Of a DNA stretch of 64,000 nt, positions 20,056 through 30,232 are shown piece after piece. Every line of letters starts with the position of its first letter. Within the stretch, counting starts at the first letter, position 1. The notes below the pieces were generated by a model. It had not been told where the DNA came from and did not search any database. It saw only the letters and a program-made list of their open reading frames with translations. Origin of the DNA: Yersinia mollaretii ATCC 43969 (GTDB taxonomy: Bacteria; Pseudomonadota; Gammaproteobacteria; Enterobacterales; Enterobacteriaceae). A program made the translations under genes and the position numbers. The stretch spans positions 186,001-250,000 of the forward strand of contig NZ_CP054043.1 in the NCBI RefSeq assembly GCF_013282725.1, in the 5' to 3' direction.

Positions 20056-21057
20056 AATTCGCCTCTATTGCGATACTGACGATAAAGTCAGCTACTATCG
20101 CAGCTACAACCTGCAAGGACAACCCGCGTGAATGCCTCAGCGGCAGAATAATACGCTGGAAAGCGCCATCCACGAGCGGTTTATCACTCAGCTATTCATT
20201 ACCCAAAGGGTAAAACACGTTTAAATGTAAAATACGTTTGACTGTAAATACGTATTGAGATTTTGTGAATCGGATTAGCCGCAAAGTCGTCAGGCTAGCC
20301 GGATTCAGTGCTTCAGGCGGTGGTTAACCTGCCCGCGAATCCTGAGTCGCACCCATATGGGTGTAACATCGGGTTGATGGTGTACAAGAAAGGAAGGTTG
20401 CAAGGGGGGATTGAACGTCAGAACGACGCAGCTGTTGATGTGCAGCAACCAGTAGACAACGGATCATTAATCCAACCACCTCCACGCATGCCGCTCACAA
20501 TGAACGGACAAGACTTTGTTAATAGACAATTTAGGTCACAGTTTGATGACGCCGCTCTTTAAGTGCCTCTTTACAGTTAAGCGCCCATCAATATTGAGGA
20601 CCACTCACTGAGTGCAAAACACTAAAAATCGAGCAATGAGCTAATGTCATCTTCTGCCATCTTCATCATTGCGTATCAAATAAGCTGCGCGCGCAGTTTA
20701 TACCTATAACGCGGCTAAAATGCAAAATGAAAATGGTCTGCAACTGTATCAAGCGGTAAATAAACGGAGGGGCAACTGAAATAAGAAATATCTTGATGCA
20801 AAAAGCGCTGGCATTAAGGGCAAAATCTGGCCTAAAATAGACGTCTAGATGTGAATACATCCATAAATTTTGATGATTAAAGTACCCGTTACGTCTTCAA
20901 CGCTAACGGTTTCTAAATTGATAGACTGCTAAAGGCTTTGCCTAAAGAGGCGTGGTTCGGAACAAAATCGCAAAAAGTCAGCACAAACACGGCTTTCTGC
21001 TGTTGAGTTCACACGCTATGCAGTGACTTTTCACTTGTATTCAAGGTAAAGAAAATA
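20056..21057. other. speA-metK divergent intergenic region (1.0 kb)
   Basis: This long gap contains no convincing gene. The open frames at 20308-20562 (plus) and 20666-20860 (minus) have no good ribosome site or family resemblance. It contains a perfect palindrome, CACCCATATGGGTG, near 20348-20361, a C/T-poor A-rich stretch near the speA start, and three MetJ boxes at 20839-20862 ahead of metK. In E. coli this interval holds small yqg ORFs. None could be recognised here. Confidence 0.5.
20839..20862 (+). promoter_or_regulatory. MetJ operator (three tandem met boxes) upstream of metK
   Basis: AGACGTCT (20839-20846) is a perfect met box. It is followed without gap by AGATGTGA and ATACATCC, weaker boxes in the same 8-bp register. 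MetJ with S-adenosylmethionine binds tandem boxes cooperatively and represses met genes. A -10-like TAAAAT lies just before at 20833-20838, so bound MetJ would overlap the promoter. The start codon is about 196 bp away. Confidence 0.75.
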
Positions 21058-22212
21058 ATGGCTAAACACTTATTTACGTCGGAATCTGTCTCTGAAGGGC
21101 ACCCGGACAAAATTGCTGATCAGATTTCAGACGCCGTTCTTGACGCAATTCTTGAGCAAGATCCCAAAGCACGTGTTGCCTGCGAGACCTATGTCAAAAC
21201 GGGTATGGTACTGGTTGGCGGTGAAGTCACCACTAACGCATGGGTCGATATCGAAGAGATCACCCGCCGTACTGTGCGCGAAATCGGCTATGTCAATTCT
21301 GAGATGGGTTTTGACGCTAACTCTTGTGCCGTTTTAAGTGCGATCGGCAAGCAATCGCCTGATATTAATCAAGGTGTTGACCGTGCAGATCCGCTGGAGC
21401 AAGGCGCGGGTGATCAGGGCCTGATGTTTGGCTATGCGACTAACGAAACTAGCGTATTGATGCCAGCCCCTATTACCTATGCTCACCGTTTGGTTGAGCG
21501 TCAGGCGGCGGTACGTAAAAATGGCACCTTGCCATGGCTGCGCCCGGATGCAAAGAGTCAGGTTACTTTCCAATATGACGACGGCAAAATCGTCGGTATT
21601 GACGCAGTAGTTCTGTCAACTCAGCATTCAGAAGATATTAGCCTAAAAGATCTGCAAGAAGCGGTGATGGAAGAGATCATCAAGCCGGTTCTGCCTGCCG
21701 AGTGGCTCACTGCAAGCACCAAATATCATATCAACCCAACAGGCCGTTTCGTTATCGGTGGCCCAATGGGCGACTGTGGTTTGACCGGGCGTAAAATCAT
21801 CGTTGATACCTACGGCGGCATGGCGCGTCACGGTGGCGGTGCATTCTCCGGTAAAGATCCCTCTAAAGTTGACCGCTCAGCAGCTTATGCCGCCCGTTAT
21901 GTCGCGAAAAATATCGTCGCCGCCGGTCTGGCTGACCGTTGTGAGATTCAGGTCTCTTATGCCATTGGTGTGGCAGAGCCGACCTCCATCATGGTGGAGA
22001 CATTCGGTACGGGGAAAGTCTCGGAGGATCAGTTAATTACTCTGGTACGTGAGTTCTTCGAGCTGCGCCCTTATGGCCTGATCCAAATGCTGGATCTCTT
22101 GCACCCGATCTATCAGGCAACCGCTGCCTATGGTCACTTTGGTCGCGAAGAGTTCCCTTGGGAAAAAACCGACAAAGCCGCAATACTGCGTGATGCTGCG
22201 GGTCTGAAATAA
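21058..22212 (+). CDS. metK: S-adenosylmethionine synthetase
   Basis: Makes S-adenosylmethionine from methionine and ATP. It has 384 residues, as in E. coli. Motifs are [18 protein letters not shown] (ATP and methionine site), [13 protein letters not shown] (signature 1) and [19 protein letters not shown] (signature 2, P-loop-like). A MetJ operator lies upstream and a strong terminator follows at 22239-22265. Highly expressed codon use. Confidence 0.98.
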   Translation: MAKHLFTSESVSEGHPDKIADQISDAVLDAILEQDPKARVACETYVKTGMVLVGGEVTTNAWVDIEEITRRTVREIGYVNSEMGFDANSCAVLSAIGKQSPDINQGVDRADPLEQGAGDQGLMFGYATNETSVLMPAPITYAHRLVERQAAVRKNGTLPWLRPDAKSQVTFQYDDGKIVGIDAVVLSTQHSEDISLKDLQEAVMEEIIKPVLPAEWLTASTKYHINPTGRFVIGGPMGDCGLTGRKIIVDTYGGMARHGGGAFSGKDPSKVDRSAAYAARYVAKNIVAAGLADRCEIQVSYAIGVAEPTSIMVETFGTGKVSEDQLITLVREFFELRPYGLIQMLDLLHPIYQATAAYGHFGREEFPWEKTDKAAILRDAAGLK

Positions 22213-22238
22213 GTTTTAGCCCACCAGATTTGAACTGC

Positions 22239-22265
22239 AAAAACCCCGCTTGGCGGGGTTTTTTT
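22239..22265 (+). terminator. Rho-independent terminator after metK
   Basis: Stem AAAAACCCCGC / GCGGGGTTTTT with a loop of about four bases and a seven-T tail, 27 bases past the metK stop. The A-run before the stem makes it usable also for the convergent YeeE/YedE operon. Confidence 0.92.
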
Positions 22266-22278
22266 ATATATGCTATTT

Positions 22279-22698
22279 TTATCGTTGCCGATACCTTTCG
22301 ATCAAACTGAAGAGTGCCATGCCAGCCAGCATCGCGGCCACAAATATCACTCCCTTGATCATCCCTGCCCCCAACAACACCAGAGCAGGCCCCGGACAGA
22401 TCCCCGCTAATCCCCAACCGATGCCGAATAACAGACTACCGCCGATTAAACGCCGATCGATACGGGTGGAGGTTGGCAATTGTAATGGTTGCCCAAACAA
22501 ACTAACGCTGCGCTTTTTCGCCCAACCAAAACCGAGAGTGGCAACCAGCACTGCCGCCGCCATCACCAACGCTAGCGAAGGGTCCCACTGACCGCCAATA
22601 TCAAGAAACCCCAATACTTTTGCCGGATTAGCCATGCCCGCAACAATCAGACCTAGCCCAAAAAGCAGCCCTGCCAGCAGTGAGAAAAGTAGATTCAT
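22279..22698 (-). CDS. YeeE/YedE-type sulfur transporter, second half protein
   Basis: 139-residue inner-membrane protein with about four helices, the C-terminal-half member of a split YeeE/YedE (TsuA-like) pair. The conserved Cys motif is GLAGICPGPALVLLGAGMIKG near residues 100-120. YeeE/YedE proteins move thiosulfate or related sulfur species across the membrane. It lies 26 bp downstream of the partner at 22725-23156 and is convergent with metK. The pair with its own ArsR regulator resembles the PmpR-PmpAB arrangement described in Serratia. Which sulfur compound it carries is not shown by the sequence. Confidence 0.85.
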   Translation of the reverse strand: MNLLFSLLAGLLFGLGLIVAGMANPAKVLGFLDIGGQWDPSLALVMAAAVLVATLGFGWAKKRSVSLFGQPLQLPTSTRIDRRLIGGSLLFGIGWGLAGICPGPALVLLGAGMIKGVIFVAAMLAGMALFSLIERYRQR

Positions 22699-22724
22699 AT
22701 TCCCTTCCTAAATCAGCTTATTTG

Positions 22725-23156
22725 CTAAGCGAATAAATGCCTAACAAACCATACGGTAATAAAGCCGGTAAACATAAAGCTCAGTGTCGCCACTAACGAG
22801 CGTGGGGAAAAACGCGCAAGCCCACAAACACCGTGTCCACTGGTACACCCCGCACCATAGCGCGTCCCGATGCCCACCAGCAGGCCAGCCAAAATCAGCA
22901 GCGGTAAACCTGCATCAATCTCAATCGTGGGTAATTCGGTAAATAGCGAATAAGCCACAGGAGAAACAATCAGGCCGATAATGAAAGCCGCACGCCAGGC
23001 CACATCCCCAGTTTTAGGTTGCAGCAAGCCGCCAAGAATGCCGCTGATACCAGCGATTCTCCCATTCCATAACCATAAAATAGTCACGGCGATACCCAAT
23101 AACGCCCCACCTGCCAATGCGCTGTAAGGGGTGAAGTCAGCCCAATCGATGGTCAT
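22725..23156 (-). CDS. YeeE/YedE-type sulfur transporter, first half protein
   Basis: 143-residue membrane protein with about four helices, the N-terminal-half member of the split transporter. The hallmark motif GAGCTSGHGVCGLARFSPRS near residue 100 carries the two conserved Cys expected to handle sulfur. ATG 23156 overlaps the regulator's stop as ATGA and has GGAGG six bases upstream. The reading from 23180 would run back through the ribosome site. Tight translational coupling with the regulator suggests one mRNA and autoregulation. Confidence 0.87.
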   Translation of the reverse strand: MTIDWADFTPYSALAGGALLGIAVTILWLWNGRIAGISGILGGLLQPKTGDVAWRAAFIIGLIVSPVAYSLFTELPTIEIDAGLPLLILAGLLVGIGTRYGAGCTSGHGVCGLARFSPRSLVATLSFMFTGFITVWFVRHLFA

Positions 23157-23482
23157 GTGCCCTCCTGCGGTTGTGGGCAATAGAGCTGATAAAGCACCTC
23201 AAGCAGTGCTAATGTTTTGCTATCGGCGATCGAATAATATATCCGCTTGCCATCACGGCGAGTCGTGACTAACCCATCGCTGCGCAACACGCCCAACTGT
23301 TGCGATAACGTCGGTTGTCGAATGCCTAACGCGGCCTCCAACTCACCGACCGCCTTCTCTCCCTGACTCAGTTGACATAAGAGCAGTAATCGATCTTCAT
23401 TCGCCAATACGCGTAACAGGTCACAAGCCTGAGCTGCCGCCAGCCTCATCAGATCCATGCTGATCGTTTTATCGTCATCCAT
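23153..23482 (-). CDS. ArsR-family persulfide-type repressor (SqrR/BigR/YgaV-like)
   Basis: 109-residue winged-helix regulator. The recognition region is LGIRQPTLSQQLGVLRSDG and the wing is TTRRDGKRIYYSIAD. Two cysteines, Cys36 in LLLLCQLS and Cys102 in QLYCPQP, sit where the redox pair of SqrR, BigR and YgaV is found. Persulfide sensing by a sulfur bridge is therefore inferred. A third Cys is at 20. ATG 23482 has AGGA six bases upstream. It is the first gene of the operon with the two half-transporters. The AT-rich tandem repeat at 23506-23540 is its likely operator. Confidence 0.85.
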   Translation of the reverse strand: MDDDKTISMDLMRLAAAQACDLLRVLANEDRLLLLCQLSQGEKAVGELEAALGIRQPTLSQQLGVLRSDGLVTTRRDGKRIYYSIADSKTLALLEVLYQLYCPQPQEGT

Positions 23483-23505
23483 ACGTATTCCTGATGCCAT
23501 AATTT

Positions 23506-23540
23506 ATTATATATTTTTATATTATATATTTTTATATAAT
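23506..23540. promoter_or_regulatory. Candidate operator: perfect 15-bp tandem repeat before the ArsR operon
   Basis: ATTATATATTTTTAT occurs twice head to tail (23506-23520 and 23521-23535), followed by ATAAT. Each unit is partly self-complementary, and BigR/SqrR-type regulators bind AT-rich inverted sites. It lies 24 bp before the regulator start and 69 bp before the divergent sprT, so it may also hold both promoters. Confidence 0.55.
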
Positions 23541-23608
23541 GATCCACTAAAAAATAGCCCAGCCGACCGACTTGCATCTGGTTATCTGCCGTTTTATTCT
23601 TCCGCCCT

Positions 23609-24121
23609 ATGAGCGCACTAAGAATCCCCATCGCGTTACAGCAAGCAGTTATGCGCTGTCTACGCGACAAATTGCAGCTGGCAAATCAGCACCTTGGCAC
23701 CACTTATCCGGAGCCAAAAATCAATTATTATCAACGTGGTACTAGCGCAGGCAGTGCCTATCTGCAAACCTTCGAAATTCGCCTAAATCCGGTATTATTG
23801 CTGGAAAATCAACAACCATTTATTGATGAAGTGGTCCCTCATGAACTGGCCCACCTGCTAGTTTATCGTCAGTTTGGACGAGTGCCCCCCCATGGCAAAG
23901 AGTGGCGCTGGATGATGGAACAGGTGCTGCAAGTCCCAGCCAGCCGCACCCATCAGTTTGAAGTGGCCACGGTGCGCAGCAAGACCTTCAATTATCAGTG
24001 TAAATGCCAGCAACACGCCTTAACCATTCGCCGCCACAATAAAGTGCAGCGCGGTGAGAGCGAATACCGCTGCCGTCAATGTGGTGAAAAACTACAATTT
24101 ATCGCGATAAAGAGCGGTTAG
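23609..24121 (+). CDS. sprT: SprT zinc-metalloprotease-like protein
   Basis: 170-residue protein of the SprT family, related to the eukaryotic DNA-protein-crosslink protease SPRTN. The zinc motif HELAH lies in [16 protein letters not shown] near residue 77. A C-terminal zinc ribbon is formed by YQCKCQQH and YRCRQCGEK. The bacterial protein's substrate is not established. It precedes endA, as in E. coli. Start ATG 23609 gives [18 protein letters not shown], typical of the family. Confidence 0.94.
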   Translation: MSALRIPIALQQAVMRCLRDKLQLANQHLGTTYPEPKINYYQRGTSAGSAYLQTFEIRLNPVLLLENQQPFIDEVVPHELAHLLVYRQFGRVPPHGKEWRWMMEQVLQVPASRTHQFEVATVRSKTFNYQCKCQQHALTIRRHNKVQRGESEYRCRQCGEKLQFIAIKSG

Positions 24122-24218
24122 CATTTTACGTTACTTGTTATAAAACAGCGTGTTAACTTGCTATCCATAACTATTGTCTATAACCTGCCTGCTTTTCATC
24201 ATCGGGCTGTTTTGAGAT

Positions 24219-24926
24219 ATGTTACGCAACTTTCTGTTCCTGCTGGTTTTATCCTCCCCTTTGCTTCCACTGACGGTCTACAGTCAAAGCATCAATAACT
24301 TCTCTCAGGCCAAAGCGGCTGCCGCGAAAATCAACCAAGATGCGCCCGGCAGTTTTTACTGTGGCTGCAAGATTGACTGGCAAGGTAAAAAAGGGGTTCC
24401 TGACCTGAATAGCTGCGGCTATCAAGCCAGAAAAAATGCCCAACGCGCAGCACGAATTGAGTGGGAACATGTGGTGCCAGCTTGGCAATTTGGCCATCAG
24501 CGCCAGTGCTGGCAGCAAGGTGGCCGTAAAAACTGTGCCAAAGATCCGGTCTATCGCCAGATAGAGACAGATTTACATAATCTACAACCGGCGATTGGCG
24601 AAGTGAATGGCGACCGTAATAACTTCATGTATTCTCAATGGAATGGCGGCAACGGCCAATATGGTCAGTGTGAGATGAAAGTTGATTTTAAGAATAAGGT
24701 CGCGGAGCCGCCCGCTCGTGCTCGTGGAGCGATCGCACGAACCTATTTTTATATGAGTGAGCAGTATCAACTGCGCCTCTCTAGCCAGCAAAGCAAACTG
24801 TTTGATGTCTGGAATCGCCAGTATCCGGTGACAGATTGGGAGTGCCTGCGCGACGAGCGAGTCGCGAAAGTCCAAGGGAATCATAACCCTTATGTACAAC
24901 GGGCTTGCCAGCAGCGAAAGGGCTAA
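24219..24926 (+). CDS. endA: DNA-specific endonuclease I
   Basis: Periplasmic non-specific endonuclease. It has 235 residues with a signal peptide ([22 protein letters not shown]). The beta-beta-alpha metal region contains the catalytic His in [20 protein letters not shown] and, further on, [19 protein letters not shown]. Multiple Cys (for example [17 protein letters not shown]) suggest disulfides in the periplasm. Gene order sprT-endA-rsmE-gshB matches E. coli. Confidence 0.96.
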   Translation: MLRNFLFLLVLSSPLLPLTVYSQSINNFSQAKAAAAKINQDAPGSFYCGCKIDWQGKKGVPDLNSCGYQARKNAQRAARIEWEHVVPAWQFGHQRQCWQQGGRKNCAKDPVYRQIETDLHNLQPAIGEVNGDRNNFMYSQWNGGNGQYGQCEMKVDFKNKVAEPPARARGAIARTYFYMSEQYQLRLSSQQSKLFDVWNRQYPVTDWECLRDERVAKVQGNHNPYVQRACQQRKG

Positions 24927-25105
24927 TCTAGTATATTGGTCAATCAATCCGAATCCCCTATGCGCCTCATAAATAGGATTGCCGCATGGGCGATATTTTC
25001 GATTGGCTGATGCTTCCCTGCCTCTGGTATCCTTAGGCACTTATTTATTTCGCGCAGCTCAATCAGCCGCGCGGTATGTTTTCGTTTCAGGACTTAGGGC
25101 AACCC

Positions 25106-25837
25106 ATGCGTATACCCCGCATTTATCATCCGCAACCCTTGCAGGCGAATACTGAACTTGCGCTGAGTGATGAAGCCGCTAATCACGTCGGCCGCGTGCT
25201 CAGAATGAGCGAAGGGCAAAACCTGCAATTATTTGATGGCAGCAATCAGGTTTTCACTGCTGAAATCATCCGGGTAGATAAAAAAAGTCTGGTTGTCCGC
25301 CTCGCCGAAGGGCAGTTGGAAGACCGCGAATCGCCACTGAATCTGCATCTGGGTCAGGTGATCTCCCGTGGCGAAAAAATGGAGTTTACTGTACAAAAAT
25401 CCATTGAACTGGGTGTCAATGTGATTACTCCGCTGTTTTCTGAACGCTGCGGCGTAAAGTTGGATGGTGAGCGTCTGGCGAAAAAAATCCAACAGTGGCA
25501 GAAAATTGCTATTGCCGCCTGCGAACAGTGCGGCCGCAATACTATTCCTGAAATCCGTGCAGCAATGCAGTTATCCGATTGGTGCGCAGAGCAGGATGAC
25601 AGCCTGAAGCTGAATCTGCATCCCCGCGCTAGCAACAGCATTAACACCCTACCCCCATCGCTCAACAAAGTACGTTTGCTGATTGGCCCAGAAGGCGGCC
25701 TCTCTGTCGATGAAATTGCCATGACCTCGCACCTTGGATTTACTGATATCCTGCTAGGGCCGCGAGTGCTGCGTACCGAAACTACCGCCCTTACCGCAAT
25801 CACCGCTTTGCAGGTGCGATTTGGCGATCTGGGATAA
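25106..25837 (+). CDS. rsmE: 16S rRNA m3U1498 methyltransferase
   Basis: SPOUT-class methyltransferase acting on U1498 of 16S rRNA in the 30S subunit. It has 243 residues. The C-terminal trefoil-knot SAM site is [15 protein letters not shown] followed by [17 protein letters not shown]. An RNA-binding PUA-like N-terminus has [23 protein letters not shown] 25106 (MRIPRIYHP) matches the family start; the reading from 25076 adds ten unsupported residues. It is followed 25 bp later by gshB. Confidence 0.96.
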   Translation: MRIPRIYHPQPLQANTELALSDEAANHVGRVLRMSEGQNLQLFDGSNQVFTAEIIRVDKKSLVVRLAEGQLEDRESPLNLHLGQVISRGEKMEFTVQKSIELGVNVITPLFSERCGVKLDGERLAKKIQQWQKIAIAACEQCGRNTIPEIRAAMQLSDWCAEQDDSLKLNLHPRASNSINTLPPSLNKVRLLIGPEGGLSVDEIAMTSHLGFTDILLGPRVLRTETTALTAITALQVRFGDLG

Positions 25838-25862
25838 AATTCGTTTCCATTAGGAGAGAATA

Positions 25863-26816
25863 ATGATCAAGCTCGGCATCGTAATGGACCCCATTACATC
25901 CATTAACATCAAGAAAGACTCCAGCTTCGCCATGCTATTAGAAGCACAGCGCCGTGGTTGGGAACTGCATTACATGGAGATGGGTGACCTCTATATGCGT
26001 GGCGGCGATGGCCGCGCCCGCACCCGCCTGCTGAGTGTGAAGCAAGATAAGGACGATTGGTTCAGTTTTGGTGCAGAGCAAGACCTGCCCTTGCATGACC
26101 TTGATGTCATCCTGATGCGCAAAGATCCCCCGTTTGATACTGAATTCATCTATGCCACCTATATTCTGGAACGGGCGGAAGATAAAGGGACGTTGGTGGT
26201 GAATAAGCCGCAGAGCCTGCGCGACTGTAACGAAAAACTGTTTACCGCTTGGTTTGCTGACTTGACACCGGACACGCTGGTTAGCCGCAGTAAAGACCAT
26301 ATCCGTAAATTCCATCAAGAACACGGCGATATCATCCTGAAACCACTGGATGGCATGGGCGGTACCTCAATATTCCGCGTAAAACAAGACGACCCTAATC
26401 TGTCAGTGATCATTGAGACACTAACCGAGTTGGGTAGCCGATTCTGTATGGCGCAGAACTTCCTGCCCGCCATTAAAGAGGGCGACAAACGTGTCTTGGT
26501 GGTTGATGGTGAACCGGTGCCTTACTGCCTGGCGCGAATCCCGGCACAAGGTGAAACCCGGGGTAATCTGGCCGCCGGTGGCCGTGGTGAAGCTCGCCCA
26601 CTCAGTGAGAGTGACTGGAAAATTGCCCGCGCAGTTGCCCCAGTATTGAAGCAAAAAGGCTTAATTTTTGTCGGCTTAGATATTATCGGCGATCGCCTGA
26701 CTGAGATTAATGTCACCAGCCCAACTTGCATCCGTGAAATTGAAGCCGCTTTCCCCGATGTCTCTATTACCGGCATGCTGATGGATGCCATTGAAGTTCG
26801 GTTGTCAAAGAAATAA
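25863..26816 (+). CDS. gshB: Glutathione synthetase
   Basis: Second step of glutathione synthesis: gamma-glutamylcysteine plus glycine with ATP. It has 317 residues with an ATP-grasp fold. The N-terminal lid is [20 protein letters not shown]. Nucleotide-binding segments are [18 protein letters not shown] and [14 protein letters not shown]. Metal ligands lie in [28 protein letters not shown] precedes the ATG. rsmE-gshB-yqgE-ruvX is the conserved enteric order. Confidence 0.97.
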   Translation: MIKLGIVMDPITSINIKKDSSFAMLLEAQRRGWELHYMEMGDLYMRGGDGRARTRLLSVKQDKDDWFSFGAEQDLPLHDLDVILMRKDPPFDTEFIYATYILERAEDKGTLVVNKPQSLRDCNEKLFTAWFADLTPDTLVSRSKDHIRKFHQEHGDIILKPLDGMGGTSIFRVKQDDPNLSVIIETLTELGSRFCMAQNFLPAIKEGDKRVLVVDGEPVPYCLARIPAQGETRGNLAAGGRGEARPLSESDWKIARAVAPVLKQKGLIFVGLDIIGDRLTEINVTSPTCIREIEAAFPDVSITGMLMDAIEVRLSKK

Positions 26817-26828
26817 GCCCGATAGCCT

Positions 26829-26884
26829 CCCCATCAACTTGGAGTCGCAGCCAACAACCCTGCGGCTTCAAGGGCGAAGGGGGT
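26829..26884 (+). repeat. ERIC-like remnant with internal deletion
   Basis: The left end CCCATCAACTTGGAGTCGCAG joins directly to the right end CCAACAACCCTGCGGCTTCA and GAAGGGGGT. The central hairpin is missing. It lies in the gshB-yqgE gap. Confidence 0.65.
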
Positions 26885-26959
26885 CGTGACTTTATCCTCA
26901 TTTATCCGCATACTTACACCAGTTCACCCCTTAACTCAGCGAATTCTCTATATAACATA

Positions 26960-27523
26960 ATGAATTTACAGCATCATTTTCTTATCGCTATGCCGTCACT
27001 TCAGGACCCGCAATTTATGCGCTCGGTTATCTATATCTGTGAGCATAACGAAGAGGGGGCCATGGGTTTGGTGATTAATCGGCCGATGGAGCAGTTCACG
27101 GTAGAAACTGTGCTGCAAAAACTGAAAATTACCCCTTCACCGCGTGATCCTGCAATACGTCTGGATAAACCGGTATTGGCAGGTGGGCCGCTGGCAGAAG
27201 ATCGCGGGTTTATCCTGCATTCGCCACGGCAAGGTTTTGGCTCCAGTATCCCCATTTCAGCCGACACCATGATAACCACCTCCAAAGATGTGTTGGAGAC
27301 GTTTGGCACACCTGAGCAGCCTAAAAATCTGCTGGTGGCACTCGGTTATGCGGGCTGGCAGCAGGGACAGCTAGAGCAGGAGTTGCTGGATAACGCGTGG
27401 CTGACGATTGAAGCTGATACCGATATTCTGTTCCACACCCCGATTGCTGAGCGCTGGCAAGCAGCAGCCAGCAAGTTGGGTATCAATATTTTTAATATTG
27501 CCCCGCAAGCAGGACACGCTTAA
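26960..27523 (+). CDS. yqgE: UPF0301 (AlgH-like) family protein YqgE
   Basis: 187-residue cytoplasmic protein of the UPF0301/AlgH family. Characteristic segments are [38 protein letters not shown] and the glycine-rich [14 protein letters not shown]. The fold is known but the function is not established. Its stop overlaps the ruvX start (TAATGG), so the two are translationally coupled. This pairing is conserved in enterics. Confidence 0.94.
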   Translation: MNLQHHFLIAMPSLQDPQFMRSVIYICEHNEEGAMGLVINRPMEQFTVETVLQKLKITPSPRDPAIRLDKPVLAGGPLAEDRGFILHSPRQGFGSSIPISADTMITTSKDVLETFGTPEQPKNLLVALGYAGWQQGQLEQELLDNAWLTIEADTDILFHTPIAERWQAAASKLGINIFNIAPQAGHA

Positions 27524-27945
27524 TGGCTAATCGCACTATTGTCGCCTTTGATTTTGGCACCAAAAGCATCGGCGTGGCTATTGGTCAGGAGGTCACTGGC
27601 ACAGCCAGAGCGCTGACCTCATTTAAAGCTCAGGATGGCACCCCAGACTGGCAGAAAGTCGAAAAACTGCTGAAAGAGTGGCAGCCTGATTTGGTGGTGG
27701 TCGGATTGCCACTGAATATGGATGGCACTGAGCAACCACTGACCGCTCGCGCGCGTCGGTTCGCCAACCGCCTGCATGGCCGCTTTGGTGTATCGATCGC
27801 CTTACAGGATGAGCGCCTCAGCACCGTTGAGGCTCGCGCCAATTTGTTTGACAGTGGCGGTTACCGCGCACTGGACAAAGGCAGTGTCGATGCCGCCTCT
27901 GCGGTCATTATTCTCGAAAGTTGGTTTGATGAACACGCGAGCTAA
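27523..27945 (+). CDS. ruvX: Holliday junction resolvase-like protein YqgF (RuvX)
   Basis: 140-residue RNase H-fold nuclease. The acidic catalytic residues are the Asp in [16 protein letters not shown], a Glu in [11 protein letters not shown], and the late Asp in [16 protein letters not shown]. In E. coli the YqgF family processes the 5' end of pre-16S rRNA, and a recombination role has also been proposed. Overlaps yqgE by one base. Confidence 0.95.
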   Translation: MANRTIVAFDFGTKSIGVAIGQEVTGTARALTSFKAQDGTPDWQKVEKLLKEWQPDLVVVGLPLNMDGTEQPLTARARRFANRLHGRFGVSIALQDERLSTVEARANLFDSGGYRALDKGSVDAASAVIILESWFDEHAS

Positions 27946-28082
27946 ATAGACTTTTTTATTTGCCAAAAGCGGTTCCCAAGCTTGTATTTCCACGTTCTGA
28001 TGGGTCATCCACGCATATCATGGCACCCGCGCTCACGGAATTGTATACTCTCTTTATGCCAATAAGCGGCTCAAAATATTGC

Positions 28083-28104
28083 ACACCCCACGTGGGTGTT
28101 TTTT
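28083..28104 (+). terminator. Hairpin with T-run between ruvX and aguB
   Basis: The perfect palindrome CCCACGTGGG (28087-28096) is followed by TGTTTTTT. It would end ruvX transcription. It lies only about 20 bases before aguB, so aguB must start from it or be read through. Confidence 0.5.
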
Positions 28105-28124
28105 ACATTTATTGAGGTTTTCTC

Positions 28125-29009
28125 ATGACAAAAGTGACTGTTGCTGCGACTCAAATGGCCTGCTCTTGGGACCTGCCTAAGAACATTGAAAATGCCGAGA
28201 AACTGGTACGTCAGGCGCACGCCAAGGGCGCACAGATCATTCTGATTCAGGAGCTGTTTGCCGCGCCTTATTTCTGCATTGATCAAAGCCCGGAACACTA
28301 TGCACTGGCCCAAGAGCTGGATAATAGCCCGTTGATCCAGCACTTCTCCAAGCTAGCAGCCGAGCTGCAAGTGGTGTTGCCACTGAGTTTCTTTGAGAAA
28401 GCCAATAATGCCTATTACAACTCGCTGGTCATGATTGATGCTGATGGCGCGGTTCTGGATGTGTACCGCAAAACTCATATTCCAAATGGCCCCGCCTATC
28501 AGGAGAAACAGTTCTTTATCCCAGGCGATACTGGCTTTAAAGTCTGGCAGACCCGCTATGCCAAAGTCGGCGTCGGTATCTGCTGGGATCAGTGGTTCCC
28601 AGAGACCGCCCGTAGCCTAGCACTGCTTGGCGCAGAAGTTATCTTCTACCCAACGGCTATCGGTTCTGAACCGGCTTACCCTGAAATCGACAGTCAGCCA
28701 CACTGGACCCGTGTCCAGCAAGGCCATGCTGCTGCGAATCTGGTCCCTGTTATTGCCTCTAACCGCATCGGCACCGAGAAGAGCAAGTTTATCGATGGTC
28801 TGGAAATGACCTTCTACGGCTCTTCTTTTATTGCCGACCAAACCGGCGCCCTGCTGGCTCAGGCGAACAAAACTGATGAAGCCATTTTGGTGCATGAGTT
28901 TGATTTGCAGGAGATCGCTGCACAGCGCGCGTCATGGGGCTTGTTCCGCGATCGTCGCCCAGAAATGTATCAGGCATTGGCCACTTCTGACGGCAAGACC
29001 CGGAGATAA
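28125..29009 (+). CDS. aguB: N-carbamoylputrescine amidase
   Basis: Nitrilase-superfamily enzyme that splits N-carbamoylputrescine to putrescine, CO2 and ammonia. It has 294 residues. The Glu-Lys-Cys triad is visible: Glu in ILIQELFAAPYFC, Lys in DVYRKTHIPNGP, and Cys in KVGVGICWDQWFPE. GAGGTTTTCTC precedes the ATG. It is followed three bases later by aguA, forming the agmatine-to-putrescine operon. With speA in the same window it completes arginine to putrescine. Confidence 0.96.
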   Translation: MTKVTVAATQMACSWDLPKNIENAEKLVRQAHAKGAQIILIQELFAAPYFCIDQSPEHYALAQELDNSPLIQHFSKLAAELQVVLPLSFFEKANNAYYNSLVMIDADGAVLDVYRKTHIPNGPAYQEKQFFIPGDTGFKVWQTRYAKVGVGICWDQWFPETARSLALLGAEVIFYPTAIGSEPAYPEIDSQPHWTRVQQGHAAANLVPVIASNRIGTEKSKFIDGLEMTFYGSSFIADQTGALLAQANKTDEAILVHEFDLQEIAAQRASWGLFRDRRPEMYQALATSDGKTRR

Positions 29010-29012
29010 TTT

Positions 29013-30137
29013 ATGTCTGCACAAGACTCTGTTTTACAAAGTTCAGTATCACAAGCACTATCCGGCAAGCCACAACAGGACGGCTTTTTTATGCCAGCCG
29101 AATGGGCGAAGCAAGATGCCGTCTGGATGCTGTGGCCTTATCGTCAGGACAACTGGCGCGGTAAAGGCATCCCTGCCCAGCAGACCTTTGCCAAAGTGGC
29201 CGAAGCCATCAGCCGTACCACTCCGGTATTTATGGGTGTACCTGCTGAGTTTATGGCGCAAGCTAAAGCCACCATGCCAGCCAGTGTCACCTTGGTAGAG
29301 ATGGCCAGCGATGATGCTTGGATGCGTGATACCGGCCCGACTATGGTGATCAACGGTGCCGGTGAGCGCCGCGCAGTTGACTGGCAGTTCAACGCTTGGG
29401 GCGGCCTTAACGGCGGCTTGTATAGCGACTGGCAACAAGATGAAAAAGTTGCCACACAGGTGAGTGACTTCCTGAATAATGCGCATTACAGCGCTCCGTT
29501 GGTGTTAGAAGGTGGCTCTATTCATACTGATGGCGAAGGCACTTTGCTGACCACCGCTGAATGTTTGTTAAATCCAAACCGTAATCCGCACCTGAATCAG
29601 TCACAGATTGAGCAGTTGTTGCGTGAATATCTCGGTGTCACACATTTCATTTGGTTGCAGGACGGCGTTTATAACGATGAGACTGATGGTCACATCGACA
29701 ATATGTGCTGCTTTGTCCGCCCCGGTGAAGTCGCCCTGCATTGGACCGACGATCAGCAGGATCCACAGTACGCGCGTTCCGTCGCCGCTTTTGATGTGTT
29801 ATCCAATGCCGTCGATGCCAAAGGCCGCAAGCTGAAGATCTGGAAGTTACCGGCTCCCGGCCCACTGTATAACACCGAAGAAGAGACCTTCGATGTGCTA
29901 TCCAGTGATGCCGTGCCACGTACCGCTGGCGAACGGCTTGCTGGCTCTTACGTTAATTTCCTGATCAGTAACCAGCAGATTATTTATCCTCTACTGGATA
30001 GCCGCACTGACGGGTTGGCACAAGAGCTGTTGCAGCAGATGTTCCCTGACTACACGATTGTCGGTGTTCCTGCCCGCGAGATCCTGCTAGGCGGGGGGAA
30101 TATTCATTGTATTACCCAGCAGATCCCCGCAGTCTAG
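29013..30137 (+). CDS. aguA: Agmatine deiminase
   Basis: Guanidino-group hydrolase (pentein fold) converting agmatine to N-carbamoylputrescine and ammonia. It has 374 residues. The nucleophile Cys lies in [15 protein letters not shown] near the C-terminus. Other active-site segments are [32 protein letters not shown] and [14 protein letters not shown]. Reaction order puts AguA before AguB although its gene is second. Probable transcript aguB-aguA, ending before an ERIC fragment. Confidence 0.97.
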   Translation: MSAQDSVLQSSVSQALSGKPQQDGFFMPAEWAKQDAVWMLWPYRQDNWRGKGIPAQQTFAKVAEAISRTTPVFMGVPAEFMAQAKATMPASVTLVEMASDDAWMRDTGPTMVINGAGERRAVDWQFNAWGGLNGGLYSDWQQDEKVATQVSDFLNNAHYSAPLVLEGGSIHTDGEGTLLTTAECLLNPNRNPHLNQSQIEQLLREYLGVTHFIWLQDGVYNDETDGHIDNMCCFVRPGEVALHWTDDQQDPQYARSVAAFDVLSNAVDAKGRKLKIWKLPAPGPLYNTEEETFDVLSSDAVPRTAGERLAGSYVNFLISNQQIIYPLLDSRTDGLAQELLQQMFPDYTIVGVPAREILLGGGNIHCITQQIPAV

Positions 30138-30140
30138 TTT

Positions 30141-30210
30141 CCCTTCGTACTTGGAGCCGCTGCTGTGTTAGCGGCTCTCACTTACCCGAATCACTGACTT
30201 ATGCAGCTCT
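30141..30210 (-). repeat. Partial ERIC element (reverse orientation)
   Basis: CCCTTCGTACTTGGAGCCGC followed by GTGTTAGCGGCTCTCACTTA and CCCGAATCACTGACTTATGC is the complement of the right two-thirds of the ERIC copies at 32107 and 49377. It ends before the left arm. It lies between the convergent aguA and yggR genes. Confidence 0.75.
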
Positions 30211-30232
30211 GCCCCATCCCGTGACCTGATAG

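Noticed and set aside
20308..20860. Open frames in the speA-metK gap (84 codons plus strand, 64 codons minus strand)
   Set aside because: No ribosome site, no recognisable family, and composition typical of intergenic DNA; the minus frame also crosses the MetJ boxes region.
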